Source: Planctomycetia bacterium
Lineage (GTDB): Bacteria; Planctomycetota; Planctomycetia; Pirellulales; PNKZ01
Assembly: GCA_021413845.1 (NCBI GenBank)
Contig: JAIOPP010000094.1
Coordinates: forward strand, 101,186 to 165,185
Reading direction: 5' to 3'
Length of the DNA stretch: 64,000 bases
Numbering within the stretch: the stretch's first letter is position 1; every line of letters begins with the position of its first letter. The translations under genes were made by a program, and so were the position numbers. Positions 38,216 through 47,900 of the stretch are shown here, piece by piece. The notes under the pieces are model-generated. The model did not search any database. It worked only from the letters and a program-made list of their open reading frames with translations, and was not told where the DNA came from.

Positions 38216-38286
38216 CCGAACTGATTCACACATTGCAACGATTCGAAATATCGACACGATTCGAACTAACGTAACGAGCAGCAACC

Positions 38287-39177
38287 ATGAGCACTAAAGG
38301 CGAAGCCTACGCCGGACTATCCGTCGCGATCACCACTCCGTTTCTGAACGACGAAGTCGACTACGCGCGGCTCCGCGAGCAGGTTGAGTTTCAAATCGCG
38401 GCCGGCACGAAATGCGTCGTTCCCGTCGGCACCACCGGCGAATGCCCGACCTTGTCACACGAAGAACACGAACGGGTCGTGGCGGAAGTCGTGCAGATCG
38501 CGGCGGGGCGCATCCTCGTGATGGCAGGGACCGGCTCGAACAGCACGCGTGAAGCGCTCCGCCTCTCGAAGCGTGCCGAAAAAGATGGCGCCGACTCGCT
38601 GCTGATCGTCGCTCCCTATTACAACAAGCCGACGCAGGAAGGCTTCTATCAACACTACAAGGCGCTCGCCGAAGCAGTCGGCTTACCGCTCTGCGTGTAC
38701 AACATTCCCGGCCGAACCGGCAAGAACATCGAGCCGGAAACGATCTGCCGGATGGCGGAACTCCCGAACATCGCGATGGTCAAAGAGGCGACCGGCCAAC
38801 TCGATCAAGCCTCGCAGATCGCCGTGGCTACCGACCTCACGATCCTCTCCGGCGACGACAGTCTGACGCTACCGCTCATGTCGGTCGGCGGTCGGGGCGT
38901 AATCTCCGTCGTCGGCAATATCATTCCGCAAGATATGATCGCGCTTTGCAAAGCGTTCGATTCCGGCAACTTCGCCGAGGCCCTCCGGTTGCATAAGAAA
39001 TTGTTTCCGCTCTGTCGCGATATGCTCGGGCTCTCGACGAACCCGATTCCGATCAAGACCGCGATGCGCCTGCTCGGCCGCGACACCGGCGAACTCCGTC
39101 TTCCGATGACGCAACTCTCCGGCGCCGAAGAAGCGAAGCTCCGCACGACGCTGATCAAGTACGGCGTGTTGGGCTAA
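38287..39177 (+). CDS. dapA: 4-hydroxy-tetrahydrodipicolinate synthase
   Basis: DapA condenses aspartate semialdehyde and pyruvate at the start of the lysine and diaminopimelate branch. The 296-residue TIM-barrel protein has [17 protein letters not shown] near residues 40-56, the proton-relay tyrosine in [10 protein letters not shown] and the Schiff-base lysine in MVKEATGQ, and ISVVGNIIP. These favour DapA over N-acetylneuraminate lyase or other family members. It sits between pdxJ and a glycosyltransferase with short gaps (71 and 40 bases), suggesting one transcript. Confidence 0.94.
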   Translation: MSTKGEAYAGLSVAITTPFLNDEVDYARLREQVEFQIAAGTKCVVPVGTTGECPTLSHEEHERVVAEVVQIAAGRILVMAGTGSNSTREALRLSKRAEKDGADSLLIVAPYYNKPTQEGFYQHYKALAEAVGLPLCVYNIPGRTGKNIEPETICRMAELPNIAMVKEATGQLDQASQIAVATDLTILSGDDSLTLPLMSVGGRGVISVVGNIIPQDMIALCKAFDSGNFAEALRLHKKLFPLCRDMLGLSTNPIPIKTAMRLLGRDTGELRLPMTQLSGAEEAKLRTTLIKYGVLG

Positions 39178-39217
39178 GCCGGCGACGGAAGCAACAGCGC
39201 AAGCCGAGGATCGTACG

Positions 39218-40348
39218 ATGCCGCGCGCTCTGTTGCTCTGTGAATATCCCGCGCTGAACGGCGGCGAACGCTCGCTGCTGGCCGTATTGCCGACGTTGCA
39301 GCAGGCCGGCTGGGAGTTCGACGCTTGGTGTCCCGGCTCGGGCCCCATTGTCGAAGCCTTCACGGCAATCGGCATTCGCTGCATTGCGCAGCGGCCCATT
39401 CTCGATCCACGCTCGAGTCTCGAAGAGCGCCGCGCCGATCTGCGAAGCGTGCTCGCGGCCGGCCCGCCGTACGACTTGGTGCATGCCAACAGTCTCGCGA
39501 TGGGGCGCTTAAGCGGCCCGGTCGTCGAGCAGGCAAAAGTGCCGAGCATTGCGCACTTGCGCGATATCGTCGGCTTGAACCACGCGGCCGTCGCGGATTT
39601 GAACCGGCATCCGCGTCTCCTGGCCGTCTCCGAGGCCGTCCAGCGGCATCACATCGGGCAAGGCCTTGCCGCCGAGCAGACCGACGTACTTTACAACGGC
39701 ATCGATCTCGCCCGGTTTCACCCGGCGACCTCGACCTTGTACTTGCAGCGCGAACTCGGCCTGGCGGCGACTGCGCGCCTCGTCGGAATCGTCGGCCAGT
39801 TGATCTTACGAAAAGGGCAGAACATCGCCCTCGCGGCCACGATCGAGAGTATGCTCATGCGCAACGACGTACATGTCGTCGTGATCGGCACGCGGCATTC
39901 CGAGAAACCGGAAACGATCGCCTTCGAGCGAGAACTGCATGCGGCCGCGGCACGTCTCGGGCCGGCGCAGCGCATCCATTTTCTCGGCACGCGCACCGAC
40001 ATGCCCCGTCTTTTTCCGGAACTCTCCCTGCTCGTTCACACCGCGCGGCAAGAACCGCTCGGCCGAGTCTTGCTCGAAGCCTCGGCGTGCGGCGTTCCGG
40101 TCGTCGCGACCGATGTCGGCGGTACGCGCGAGATTTATCAGCGCGAAGAGCGCGACGGAGCGCTGTTCGTTCCGGTCGGCGACGTCGCCGCAACGCATTC
40201 CGCGCTCGATCGCATTCTCGACGACCGCGCCCTCGCAACAAAAATGTCGATCGCGGGTCGCACTCGAATCGTCGAAGCATTCTCCGCCGAGCGATCGGCG
40301 GCTGGGTTGTTGCGGCACTACACCGAAGTAGCGGGCCGTCGGCCGTAA
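39218..40348 (+). CDS. GT4-family glycosyltransferase
   Basis: A 376-residue retaining glycosyltransferase of the GT-B fold. The N-terminal half opens with LLLCEYPALNGGERSLLAVL. The C-terminal half has LVGIVGQLILRKGQNIALAA, IHFLGTRTDMPRLFPELSLL and the donor-binding EX7E motif region EPLGRVLLEASACGVPVVAT followed by DVGGTREI. It lacks a signal peptide and probably acts at the cytoplasmic face. The acceptor and sugar cannot be told from sequence. Last gene in the pdxJ-dapA run. Confidence 0.88.
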   Translation: MPRALLLCEYPALNGGERSLLAVLPTLQQAGWEFDAWCPGSGPIVEAFTAIGIRCIAQRPILDPRSSLEERRADLRSVLAAGPPYDLVHANSLAMGRLSGPVVEQAKVPSIAHLRDIVGLNHAAVADLNRHPRLLAVSEAVQRHHIGQGLAAEQTDVLYNGIDLARFHPATSTLYLQRELGLAATARLVGIVGQLILRKGQNIALAATIESMLMRNDVHVVVIGTRHSEKPETIAFERELHAAAARLGPAQRIHFLGTRTDMPRLFPELSLLVHTARQEPLGRVLLEASACGVPVVATDVGGTREIYQREERDGALFVPVGDVAATHSALDRILDDRALATKMSIAGRTRIVEAFSAERSAAGLLRHYTEVAGRRP

Positions 40349-40355
40349 CGCACGG

Positions 40356-41756
40356 TTAATCCTCCGCCTTGCTCCCGTCGCCGCACATCTTCACCACGCG
40401 CGGATCGAAGCGGGCCACGACGTCGACCAAGTCTTGCTGCTCGCGCATGACGTCGAGGATGTTTTTGTAAACGCCCGGCACTTCATCGGCGCCGGCCGAG
40501 AGGACCCGCACGCCGCGGTTCGCCAAATCTTTCTGCACCGCGCGCCAAGTGTATTTCGACTTGGCCGCGGTGCGCGACATGCGCCGGCCCGCGCCGTGCG
40601 AGGCGGAGTCGATGCTCGCGGCGTTTCCTTTTCCGCGGACGACGAAAGCCGGATCGGCCATCGAGCCGGGAATGACGCCGAGCACTCCCTTGCCGGCCGG
40701 GGTCGCTCCTTTGCGATGCACGATCAGTTCCCGGCCGGCGTGCGTTTCCTTCCAGGCGAAATTGTGATGGTTCTCTACGCCGGCGACGATCTCGGCACCG
40801 ACGAGCGCCGCGACGTTGCGATGGATGCAGTCGTGATTCGCGGCGGCGTATTCTCCCATCAGGTTCATCGAGTCCCAGTATTCGCGCCCTTCCTCGGTAT
40901 CGAGATCGAGCCAGGCGAGGCGTCCGACCGCCTCGTATTTGCGCGGCAGCTTCGCGCGGGCGATGTTGCTGAACACCGAACACACGGCCGCGCCGGTGCC
41001 GCGGCTGCCGCTATGCGTGAGCAAGGCGACGTAGCGCCCCGGCGCGAGGCGGAGTTGTTCGTCGCCGGTGTCGAGCGTCAGCACGCCGAACTCGGCGAAA
41101 TGGTTGCCGGAGCCCGAGGTGCCGAGTTGCCGCCAGGCCTTGTCTTTGTTTTCGCGCACGACGCGGCTCACGGTCCAATCCAGATCCATGACGGCGTGCT
41201 TCAGCGGCTTGGCGAACTCGCCGCCGACGCCGAACCGCGTTCCCTTCTCGAGCGCCGTGTCGAAACGCTCGGCTTGCTTTTCTTCGTCGAGCCGGCTCGC
41301 GGGAAGATCGAACACCGACAGCTTCATGCGGCATGCGATATCGACCCCGACGGCATACGGCACCACGGCGTTGTCGAGCGCCAGCACGCCGCCGATCGGC
41401 AGACCGTAGCCGATGTGCGCGTCGGGCATCAGCGCCCCGGCGACGACGTTCGGCAGCGAGCAGGCGGCTTTCATCTGGTCGAACGAGCCTTGATCGATCC
41501 CGGCCGCGCCCCACGTGCGAAAGTCGATGGCGGCGGTCGGCGTCCAGGGATCGCCGTAGTCGATCAACTCTTGCGCCAGCCGGCCGAAGAGCGCGTCGTC
41601 GAGGTGATCGCCGGGCGCTTCCGCGACGGCGCGAATCGTCTTCTTGATGTCCATCGTGCGGAGCAGTCCCGCCTCGGCTGCCGTGTGAATCGCTTGCAGA
41701 GCGGCATTCACGCAGGCCGGCGGAACTCCGAGTTTTTCCAACTGACGAGGATTCAT
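40356..41756 (-). CDS. rtcB: RtcB-family RNA ligase
   Basis: RtcB joins RNA 3'-phosphate or 2',3'-cyclic phosphate ends to 5'-OH ends using GTP and Mn, in tRNA or RNA repair. The 466-residue protein has metal and catalytic motifs MPDAHIGYGLPIGG, GVDIACRM, GSGNHFAEF, HSGSRGTG, NHHNFAW, HRKGATPAG and SHGAGRRMSR, whose His is the guanylylated residue in the family. The segment usually reading GVDIGCGM is GVDIACRM here, with the metal-binding Asp and Cys kept. A TTG at 41795 would add 13 residues. No archease or RtcA/RtcR gene is adjacent. Confidence 0.9.
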   Translation of the reverse strand: MNPRQLEKLGVPPACVNAALQAIHTAAEAGLLRTMDIKKTIRAVAEAPGDHLDDALFGRLAQELIDYGDPWTPTAAIDFRTWGAAGIDQGSFDQMKAACSLPNVVAGALMPDAHIGYGLPIGGVLALDNAVVPYAVGVDIACRMKLSVFDLPASRLDEEKQAERFDTALEKGTRFGVGGEFAKPLKHAVMDLDWTVSRVVRENKDKAWRQLGTSGSGNHFAEFGVLTLDTGDEQLRLAPGRYVALLTHSGSRGTGAAVCSVFSNIARAKLPRKYEAVGRLAWLDLDTEEGREYWDSMNLMGEYAAANHDCIHRNVAALVGAEIVAGVENHHNFAWKETHAGRELIVHRKGATPAGKGVLGVIPGSMADPAFVVRGKGNAASIDSASHGAGRRMSRTAAKSKYTWRAVQKDLANRGVRVLSAGADEVPGVYKNILDVMREQQDLVDVVARFDPRVVKMCGDGSKAED

Positions 41757-41920
41757 CGCAAGACCGCCGGGCCCAACTGTAAACGGAGACTGCAAACGAA
41801 TGGAACGAAGTCATCTATCCCAGTGATAGAAGAGACAATCGCTGGAGACGAGGTTCGCGCGCGGCGAAGAAAAGCCGGGCGAGTAGCGCCGCTCCGCAGT
41901 TGCGTTATGCGACAGCACTG

Positions 41921-43981
41921 TTAGGCGGCTTCGTCGACCATCAGCTCGGCGGCCGGCGGCGGCATCGGGCAGTCGAGTGCGTCCGCGATGGTACGGAGAA
42001 GCTCTCCTTCGTCGATCGTCATGCGGCCGTCGGCTCCGATCACCGCGGCGCAAGCTTCGAGAACCGGTTGCTTCACCGCGCCCGACGAGCGAGACAGGGC
42101 ATCGAGCGCCGTGTCGACGGCCGCGAAGCCGCACTCGCTGCGCGAGGCGATCGGCTGGCGGAACTCTTCGCCGAGCTTGGCCTGCCCGGCTTCGTAGAAG
42201 GCATCGATTTCGTTCTGCGTATCGTCGGAGCCGGCGTAAGCGGTCGCCGAGAGCAACACGGCGACTTGGTCGGCGACGTCTCCCAGGCGTTTGTAAACGA
42301 CTTTCTTCGGCGGCTTCGGCCGGAAGAAATCGACCAGATGCTTGATGATCATCCGCTGCAAGCAGTATTCGAACATGCTGACTCGCCGATCGGCGCGAAT
42401 CAGCCCGACGACGGTTTTGCGGAACAGATCGAATTGGGGCGGCGTAAGGCGCCGCAAGGCAGACATCGCGATCTGCGCCATCGGCAGCCGGGCGGCGGCA
42501 CCCATGGGTGCGACGAATTCAACATACTCGCTCACGTCGCCGGCCGTCGCTTCGTCGAACGCATCGGCGATCAAGCGCAGGCCCGGCTCGTCGTCGGCCG
42601 GGTCTGCTTGCAGCAAGAGTGCGTAGAGCACCTGCGTTGCGCCGAGCGGATCGTGCAAGGCTTCGCCGAGTTTCTCGGGAATCCGGTCGAGCAAGGCCGC
42701 GGCGAACTCGAAATGTTTCGTCGACGGTTCGCCGACGTTCGCCACCGCGCCCGCCGCCGACAACGAGCGCGGCATAGATGGAGCCGCGGCGCCGGCAAGA
42801 TTCGCCATTGCCGCTTCGCCCGCCAACACGCCGCCGAACACAGCGGGAAACGGCGACCGCTTCCCCGCACCCGACTTCTTCTTTTTTTCCGGAACGGCAG
42901 CCGGCTGCGTTTCCTCCGGCCACTGGAGCTTGTCTTTGGCGAAGTCGCCGTTGAAGGTCGGTTCGATGCGCTGGATGCGCTCGAGCAGCGGAGGATGGGT
43001 GGAGAGCATGCTGAGGAAACTGGCTTTCATGCCGTTGCCGAAAAACATGTGGCTCGCTTGCTCGGCCTGTTCGCTCTGGATGCGCGAACCGAGCGCTCCG
43101 ATTTTCTTGAGCGCTCCGGCGATTCCCTCGGGATTGCGCGTGAACTGCACGGCCGAGGCGTCGGCCAAATATTCTCGCTGCCTCGACACGGCGCTCTTGA
43201 TCAGATGGCCGAAGAAGACCCCGATGTAGCCGATCACGTAGAGCCCGAGCCCGACGACGAAGAACGCGAGCATGACTCCGCCGCTGTCGCTTTTCTTGTC
43301 GCTGCTCGAACTACTGCTTGAGGACGACGACGACGTTCGGGTCGACATCATCATGCGCATCACGATGTAGCCGATCATGCTCAGCAGCAAAATGCCGTAG
43401 AGCACGCCGATCAGGCGAAGATTGAGCCGCATGTCGCCGTTGAGAATGTGGCTGTATTCGTGGGCGATCACCCCTTGCAGCTCGTCGCGGGTGAGCGCGC
43501 TGACGGTGCCGCGCGTCACTCCGATCACGGCGTCGGCCGGCGAGAACCCGGCGGCGAACGCGTTGACCCCCGATTCTTGATCCATCAAGTAGACCGGAGG
43601 AACCGGCATGCCCGAGGCGAGGGCCATTTCTTCGACGATATTCAACAGCCGGCGTTCTTGCAGATCGCGCGTGGATGCATCGAGCAACCGGCCGCCGAGC
43701 AATTCGGCCACGCTCTTACCGCCGGCACGGAGCGAAGCCGAGCGATAGAGGCTTCCCGCCCCGATCACGCCGCCGACGCCGATGAGCGTGGCGACGAACA
43801 GCTTCGGGTTCCAAAGTCCCCGATAGTCGATCGGTTGGTTTTCTTTTTCCTTGCCGAAGACGATCAAGGTCGCGAACAGCAGGTAGATGCTGAGGACGAT
43901 CGTGATGACGGCTAGCACGAACAGGTAGACCAGTCGCCCGGTCTTGCGTCGGGCATCGTCTTGATGCTCAAAAAAATTCAT
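41921..43981 (-). CDS. M48 metalloprotease with long C-terminal extension
   Basis: A 686-residue integral membrane zinc protease. Two N-terminal transmembrane helices (residues ~17-42 and ~60-78) precede an M48 domain with the HEYSH zinc motif (His174, Glu175, His178), NAFAAGFSP upstream and the third-ligand region REYLADASAVQFTR. Two more membrane helices lie between, interrupted by a serine run (residues ~219-229). The M48/HtpX part ends near residue 340. The remaining ~340 residues are cytoplasmic-looking and contain two TerB-like helical segments (LIRADRRVSMFEY and AAVIGADGRMTIDEGELL). It is 57 bases after lemA; LemA and M48 proteases are often paired in envelope quality control. Confidence 0.88.
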   Translation of the reverse strand: MNFFEHQDDARRKTGRLVYLFVLAVITIVLSIYLLFATLIVFGKEKENQPIDYRGLWNPKLFVATLIGVGGVIGAGSLYRSASLRAGGKSVAELLGGRLLDASTRDLQERRLLNIVEEMALASGMPVPPVYLMDQESGVNAFAAGFSPADAVIGVTRGTVSALTRDELQGVIAHEYSHILNGDMRLNLRLIGVLYGILLLSMIGYIVMRMMMSTRTSSSSSSSSSSSDKKSDSGGVMLAFFVVGLGLYVIGYIGVFFGHLIKSAVSRQREYLADASAVQFTRNPEGIAGALKKIGALGSRIQSEQAEQASHMFFGNGMKASFLSMLSTHPPLLERIQRIEPTFNGDFAKDKLQWPEETQPAAVPEKKKKSGAGKRSPFPAVFGGVLAGEAAMANLAGAAAPSMPRSLSAAGAVANVGEPSTKHFEFAAALLDRIPEKLGEALHDPLGATQVLYALLLQADPADDEPGLRLIADAFDEATAGDVSEYVEFVAPMGAAARLPMAQIAMSALRRLTPPQFDLFRKTVVGLIRADRRVSMFEYCLQRMIIKHLVDFFRPKPPKKVVYKRLGDVADQVAVLLSATAYAGSDDTQNEIDAFYEAGQAKLGEEFRQPIASRSECGFAAVDTALDALSRSSGAVKQPVLEACAAVIGADGRMTIDEGELLRTIADALDCPMPPPAAELMVDEAA

Positions 43982-44038
43982 TGCGACTCATTCGCTCGCC
44001 TGAAGATCGAAACACAGGACCGGAAACGAACGGCGCGC

Positions 44039-44656
44039 TTAGAACGTCACCTTCGGGGCGTTGCGTTCGGAGGCGACTTCGATCTCGAAGAGTTTCGCTT
44101 CCGTGAAGCCGGCGAATCCGGCCACGATCACGTTCGGGAACGTTTCGCGGCTCGTGTTGTACGAAGTGACGGCGTCGTTGTAGCCTTGTCGCGAGAACGC
44201 GACTTTGTTTTCCGTCGAGGTGAGCTCCTCTTGAAGTTGCGCCATGTTTTGATTGGCCTTCAAGTCGGGATAGCTTTCGGCAAGGGCGAACATCCGCGAC
44301 ATTGTGCCGCCGAGTTGCGCTTCGGCCGACATCAAGCCTTGCATCGCCGCCGGATCTCCGGGCGATGCGGAGGCCTTTTGATTCGCCGAGACGGCTTGGT
44401 TGCGCGCCGCGATCACGGCTTCGAGCGTTTCGCGCTCGTGCTTCATATAGCCCTTAGCGACTTCGACGAGATTCGGAATCAGGTCGTTGCGGCGCTTCAA
44501 TTGGACGTCGATCTGCGCGTAGGCGTTTTTGAAGCGATTGCGCAGCGTGACCAGCGTGTTGTAAATGCCGATGAAATACATCAACACCAACAGCGCAAAG
44601 CCTGCGACACCGAGTAAGATCATCGTGTTCGTCGACAATTCGGCCAGCAGCGACAT
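44039..44656 (-). CDS. LemA family protein
   Basis: The 205-residue protein has one N-terminal membrane helix (MILLGVAGFALLVLMYFIG) and then a four-helix domain with the LemA core YNTLVTLRNRFKNAYAQIDV, LKRRNDLIPNLVEVAKGYM, and FALAESYPDLKANQNMAQLQ. LemA proteins are membrane-anchored with unknown biochemical function and are frequently next to M48 or TPM-domain proteins. The ATG at 44656 begins at the true domain; codons upstream to 44803 are open but unlike the family. It is the first gene of a lemA-M48 operon. Confidence 0.9.
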   Translation of the reverse strand: MSLLAELSTNTMILLGVAGFALLVLMYFIGIYNTLVTLRNRFKNAYAQIDVQLKRRNDLIPNLVEVAKGYMKHERETLEAVIAARNQAVSANQKASASPGDPAAMQGLMSAEAQLGGTMSRMFALAESYPDLKANQNMAQLQEELTSTENKVAFSRQGYNDAVTSYNTSRETFPNVIVAGFAGFTEAKLFEIEVASERNAPKVTF

Positions 44657-44990
44657 GGAAAGGCTCCGTGTTTCAGGGTGAATAGCAGGGAATAGATCGT
44701 GCGGCGACGAGGGAAATGTGGCGTATGCGATCGCTCGGGCCGAGCCGCAACGTCGGAATGTCGCAAGCCCCGCATTCGACGACGCCGGTAATGTACCTTG
44801 CAAGTTCGTAACTGTATAGAATACGGTCGTCGCAATCCGTAGGCATTGTTATCCGTAGGACTTGGTTCGGCGTGCCGTGTTGATCGGCCGGAAGTCGGTT
44901 TGCGCGCGGCGTCGAGCACCGCGCGGCCGAGCAGGATTATGAGTGCTTCGCGGCTCGCGTTCGTTTCTTGGAAAAAGAGGACGTTTTTCG
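44657..44990. other. Divergent intergenic region between lemA and a Ser/Thr kinase
   Basis: These 334 bases separate divergent genes and hold both promoters. The nine-base sequence ATCCGTAGG is repeated directly at 44835 and 44851 (16-base spacing). AGAGG near 44976-44980 is a possible ribosome site for the kinase ATG at 44991. No RNA gene is seen. Confidence 0.35.
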
Positions 44991-47900
44991 ATGTCGAGCG
45001 CAGAATCGGATCGCAACGTGTTGTTCGGGATGACGGCGTGGCGATTGGGCATCGTCGACCGCGAAGCGCTCATGGCTGCGATGTACGAATGCACGGTCGC
45101 GCCGAGCAGCAGCCTGGCCGAGGTGCTCAAACGGATGGGCAAGCTTAGCGATCGAGATCGAAAGCGGGTCGAAGAAGCGCTCGCCGCTTCGCCCGGCACG
45201 GCACCGCACGACCCGGCCGGTACGCTCGATGAGGCCGGAGCCGATCCGGCGCGGACCATCGAGACCTTCGACTCGGCCGAGTCGTTGCGCAGCGTGCTGT
45301 GCGACATCGTCTCCGGCCGGCCGCATGCCACGCTCGCGGCGTCCGACGTCGTGTTGGCGAGCGATAAGACGGTCGCCGGCCACCAGACGCTCGACGAGGA
45401 TTCGGGCGATGCGGCGAATTCTTCGGCCGGAGCCGCGACGACGCCGAACGGCAAGTCGCGCTTCCGCATCTTGCGCCCGCATGCGCGAGGCGGGCTCGGC
45501 GAGGTGTTCGTCGCGATGGACGAAGAAGTCAAACGAGAAGTGGCCCTCAAGCAAATCTTGCCGCGACAAGCGGACAACGATACGAGCCGCACCCGCTTTA
45601 TGATCGAAGCCGAAGTGACCGGCAGCTTGGAGCATCCTGGCGTGGTGCCGGTTTACGGGCTCGGGAAGCAGATCGACGGTCGTCCGTATTACGCGATGCG
45701 CTTCATTCGCGGCATGAGCCTGGAAGATGCGATCGAGCAGTATCACGCGGCGGGCTTCTTGCCTAAGTCGGATCCTGCGGCCCGTGCGCTTGAGCTGCGC
45801 AACTTGCTCACGCGCTTCGTCGCGGTCTGCAATACGATCGAATACGCGCATAGCCGCGGCATCGCGCATCGCGATATTAAGCCGGAAAATATCATGCTCG
45901 GCCCTTACGGCGAAACGCTCGTCGTCGACTGGGGGCTCGCGCGTCCGTTCGGCGACGTGCATGTGCATGCCGACTCGGACGACGATTCGGGCGTCGGCTC
46001 CTCGATTTCCGCGAGCACGACCAACCGCCCGACGCAGATGGGCTCGATTGTCGGCACGCCGCAATTCATGAGCCCTGAACAAGCGATGGGGCGGCTCGAT
46101 TTGGTCGGCCCGGCGAGCGACGTCTATAGCCTAGGTGCGACTCTCTATTGCTTGCTCACCGACCAGGCCGCGTTCATCGCCGCGGATGTGCGCAAGGTTT
46201 TGATGGATGTGCAGCGCGGGGTGTTTCCGCCGCCGCGGCAAGTGAAACGCGACGTGCCGATCGGGCTCGACGCCGTGTGTCGCAAAGCGATGTCGCTCAA
46301 GCCGGAAGACCGCTACTCGGCGGCGAAGACGCTGGCCGACGATATCGAAAAGTGGTTGGCCGACGAGCCGGTCTCGGCGTTGCCGGAATCGCGGCTGCAG
46401 CGCTGGCAACGCTGGACTCGGCGGCACAAGACCTGGACGCGCGCGGCGGCCGTGGCGATCGTCGCCGTGGCGACGGTCGCCGGGACGGCGTACGTGCGCG
46501 AAGCGGGCTTGCGCAGCGATTTGCAAACCGCGTTGGCGGACGAAGAGCTGGCGCGGAACGAAGCCGAGAAGGCCCGTCGCCGCGCCGATGAGAATGCCGA
46601 CATCGCGAAGCAGGAGCAGCTCCGTGCCATGGCTCACGCCGAGCGCGCAGAGCAACAGAGTCGGCTCGCGTTGGCGACGTTGAAGTCGGTGTTGTTCGAT
46701 ATTCAAGCGAAGTTGAAGAACGTGCCGGCCGCGCAAACGGTGCGGCAAAGCATGCTCAACACCGTGATCGACGGCTTGAAGCAAGCGGCCGGGAGTTTGA
46801 AGAACGCTCCGGAAGCGGATCAAAGCCTCGTTCGCGCGCATCTCGATCTCGGCGATATCTTCTTAGATGCCGGAGCGCTCGACGGCGGAAACGCTACCGA
46901 TCTGGCGGAAAAAGAGTTCGCGATCGCCGAAGAGCTGGCCGGCAAACGCTTCGCCGCCGACGCGACCGATAACGTTGCGCGGCGCGATCTCGGTTCCGCT
47001 TACCAGCGGCTCGGCGACGTCAGCTTGCGCCGCGGGCTGCCGGTTCGTGCTTTGCCGCTGTTGGAGAAGTCGCTCGCGCTGCGCGCGGCGGCCGGCATCG
47101 AGCGGCCCGACGATGCGGCCGTGCAGCGCGATCTGGCCGCGACCGTGCAACGCCTCGGGCTCGTGAATCAAGAGATGGGGAAGCTCGACGCCGCAGAAGA
47201 TTTTTATTTGCAGTTTCAGGCGATCACGAAGAAGCTCGTCGACAAACATCCCGGCAAGTCGGAGCACGATCGCGATTTGGCAGTGGCGCATGAACGCTTG
47301 GGAGACCTGCGATTGTCGAAGGGAGACGTCGCCGAGGCCGACGAATATTTCAAGCAAAGCCTGGAAGTGCGGCGTAAGCTCGTCGAAGGGGCGCCGGAAA
47401 ACGTCGTCGCCGTACGCGATCTGTCTGTGACGTTGGATCGGCTCGGCGAGTTGGCTGCGCAGCGCGGCGACTTTCCCGCGGCGGAAGACTTCTACCAGCA
47501 GAGCTTGAAGCTGCGGAAGACGTTGTACGAAGACGATCCCAACAATATGCAGTCGTTGCGCGATTTGTTGGTGTCGTACGTGCAGCTCGGCGACATTTCG
47601 TTCCGACGCGATAAGCTGAGCGAGGCCGAAGATTATTTTCTCTTCAATCATGAAATCGCGCAGCAGCTTGCTGCAAGCGATCCGGCGAATGCCCGCTTTC
47701 AAAGCGATTTGGCTTCCTCGTTCGATCGCTTGGGCAAGGTGAGCGAGCGAAAGAATCAACCGAAGCAGGCCCTCGATCATTATCGAAAGCGGGCGGCGAT
47801 TCTCGGCAAGCTCGCCAAAGAAGATCCGACAAATCTCCAATGGCAGCGGGAACTTTCGACGGGACTCTTCGCCGTCGGAGACACATCGCTCTTGCTCGGC

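Noticed and set aside
37055..38284. A 409-codon - strand frame across pdxJ
   Set aside because: It is opposite the unmistakable PdxJ sequence and shows no domain.
40434..41924. A 496-codon + strand frame across rtcB
   Set aside because: Mirror frame of a confident RtcB gene; low-complexity product.
44835..44859. Direct repeat ATCCGTAGG x2 as an operator
   Set aside because: Only two nine-base copies; no regulator or symmetry supports it, so it may be chance.
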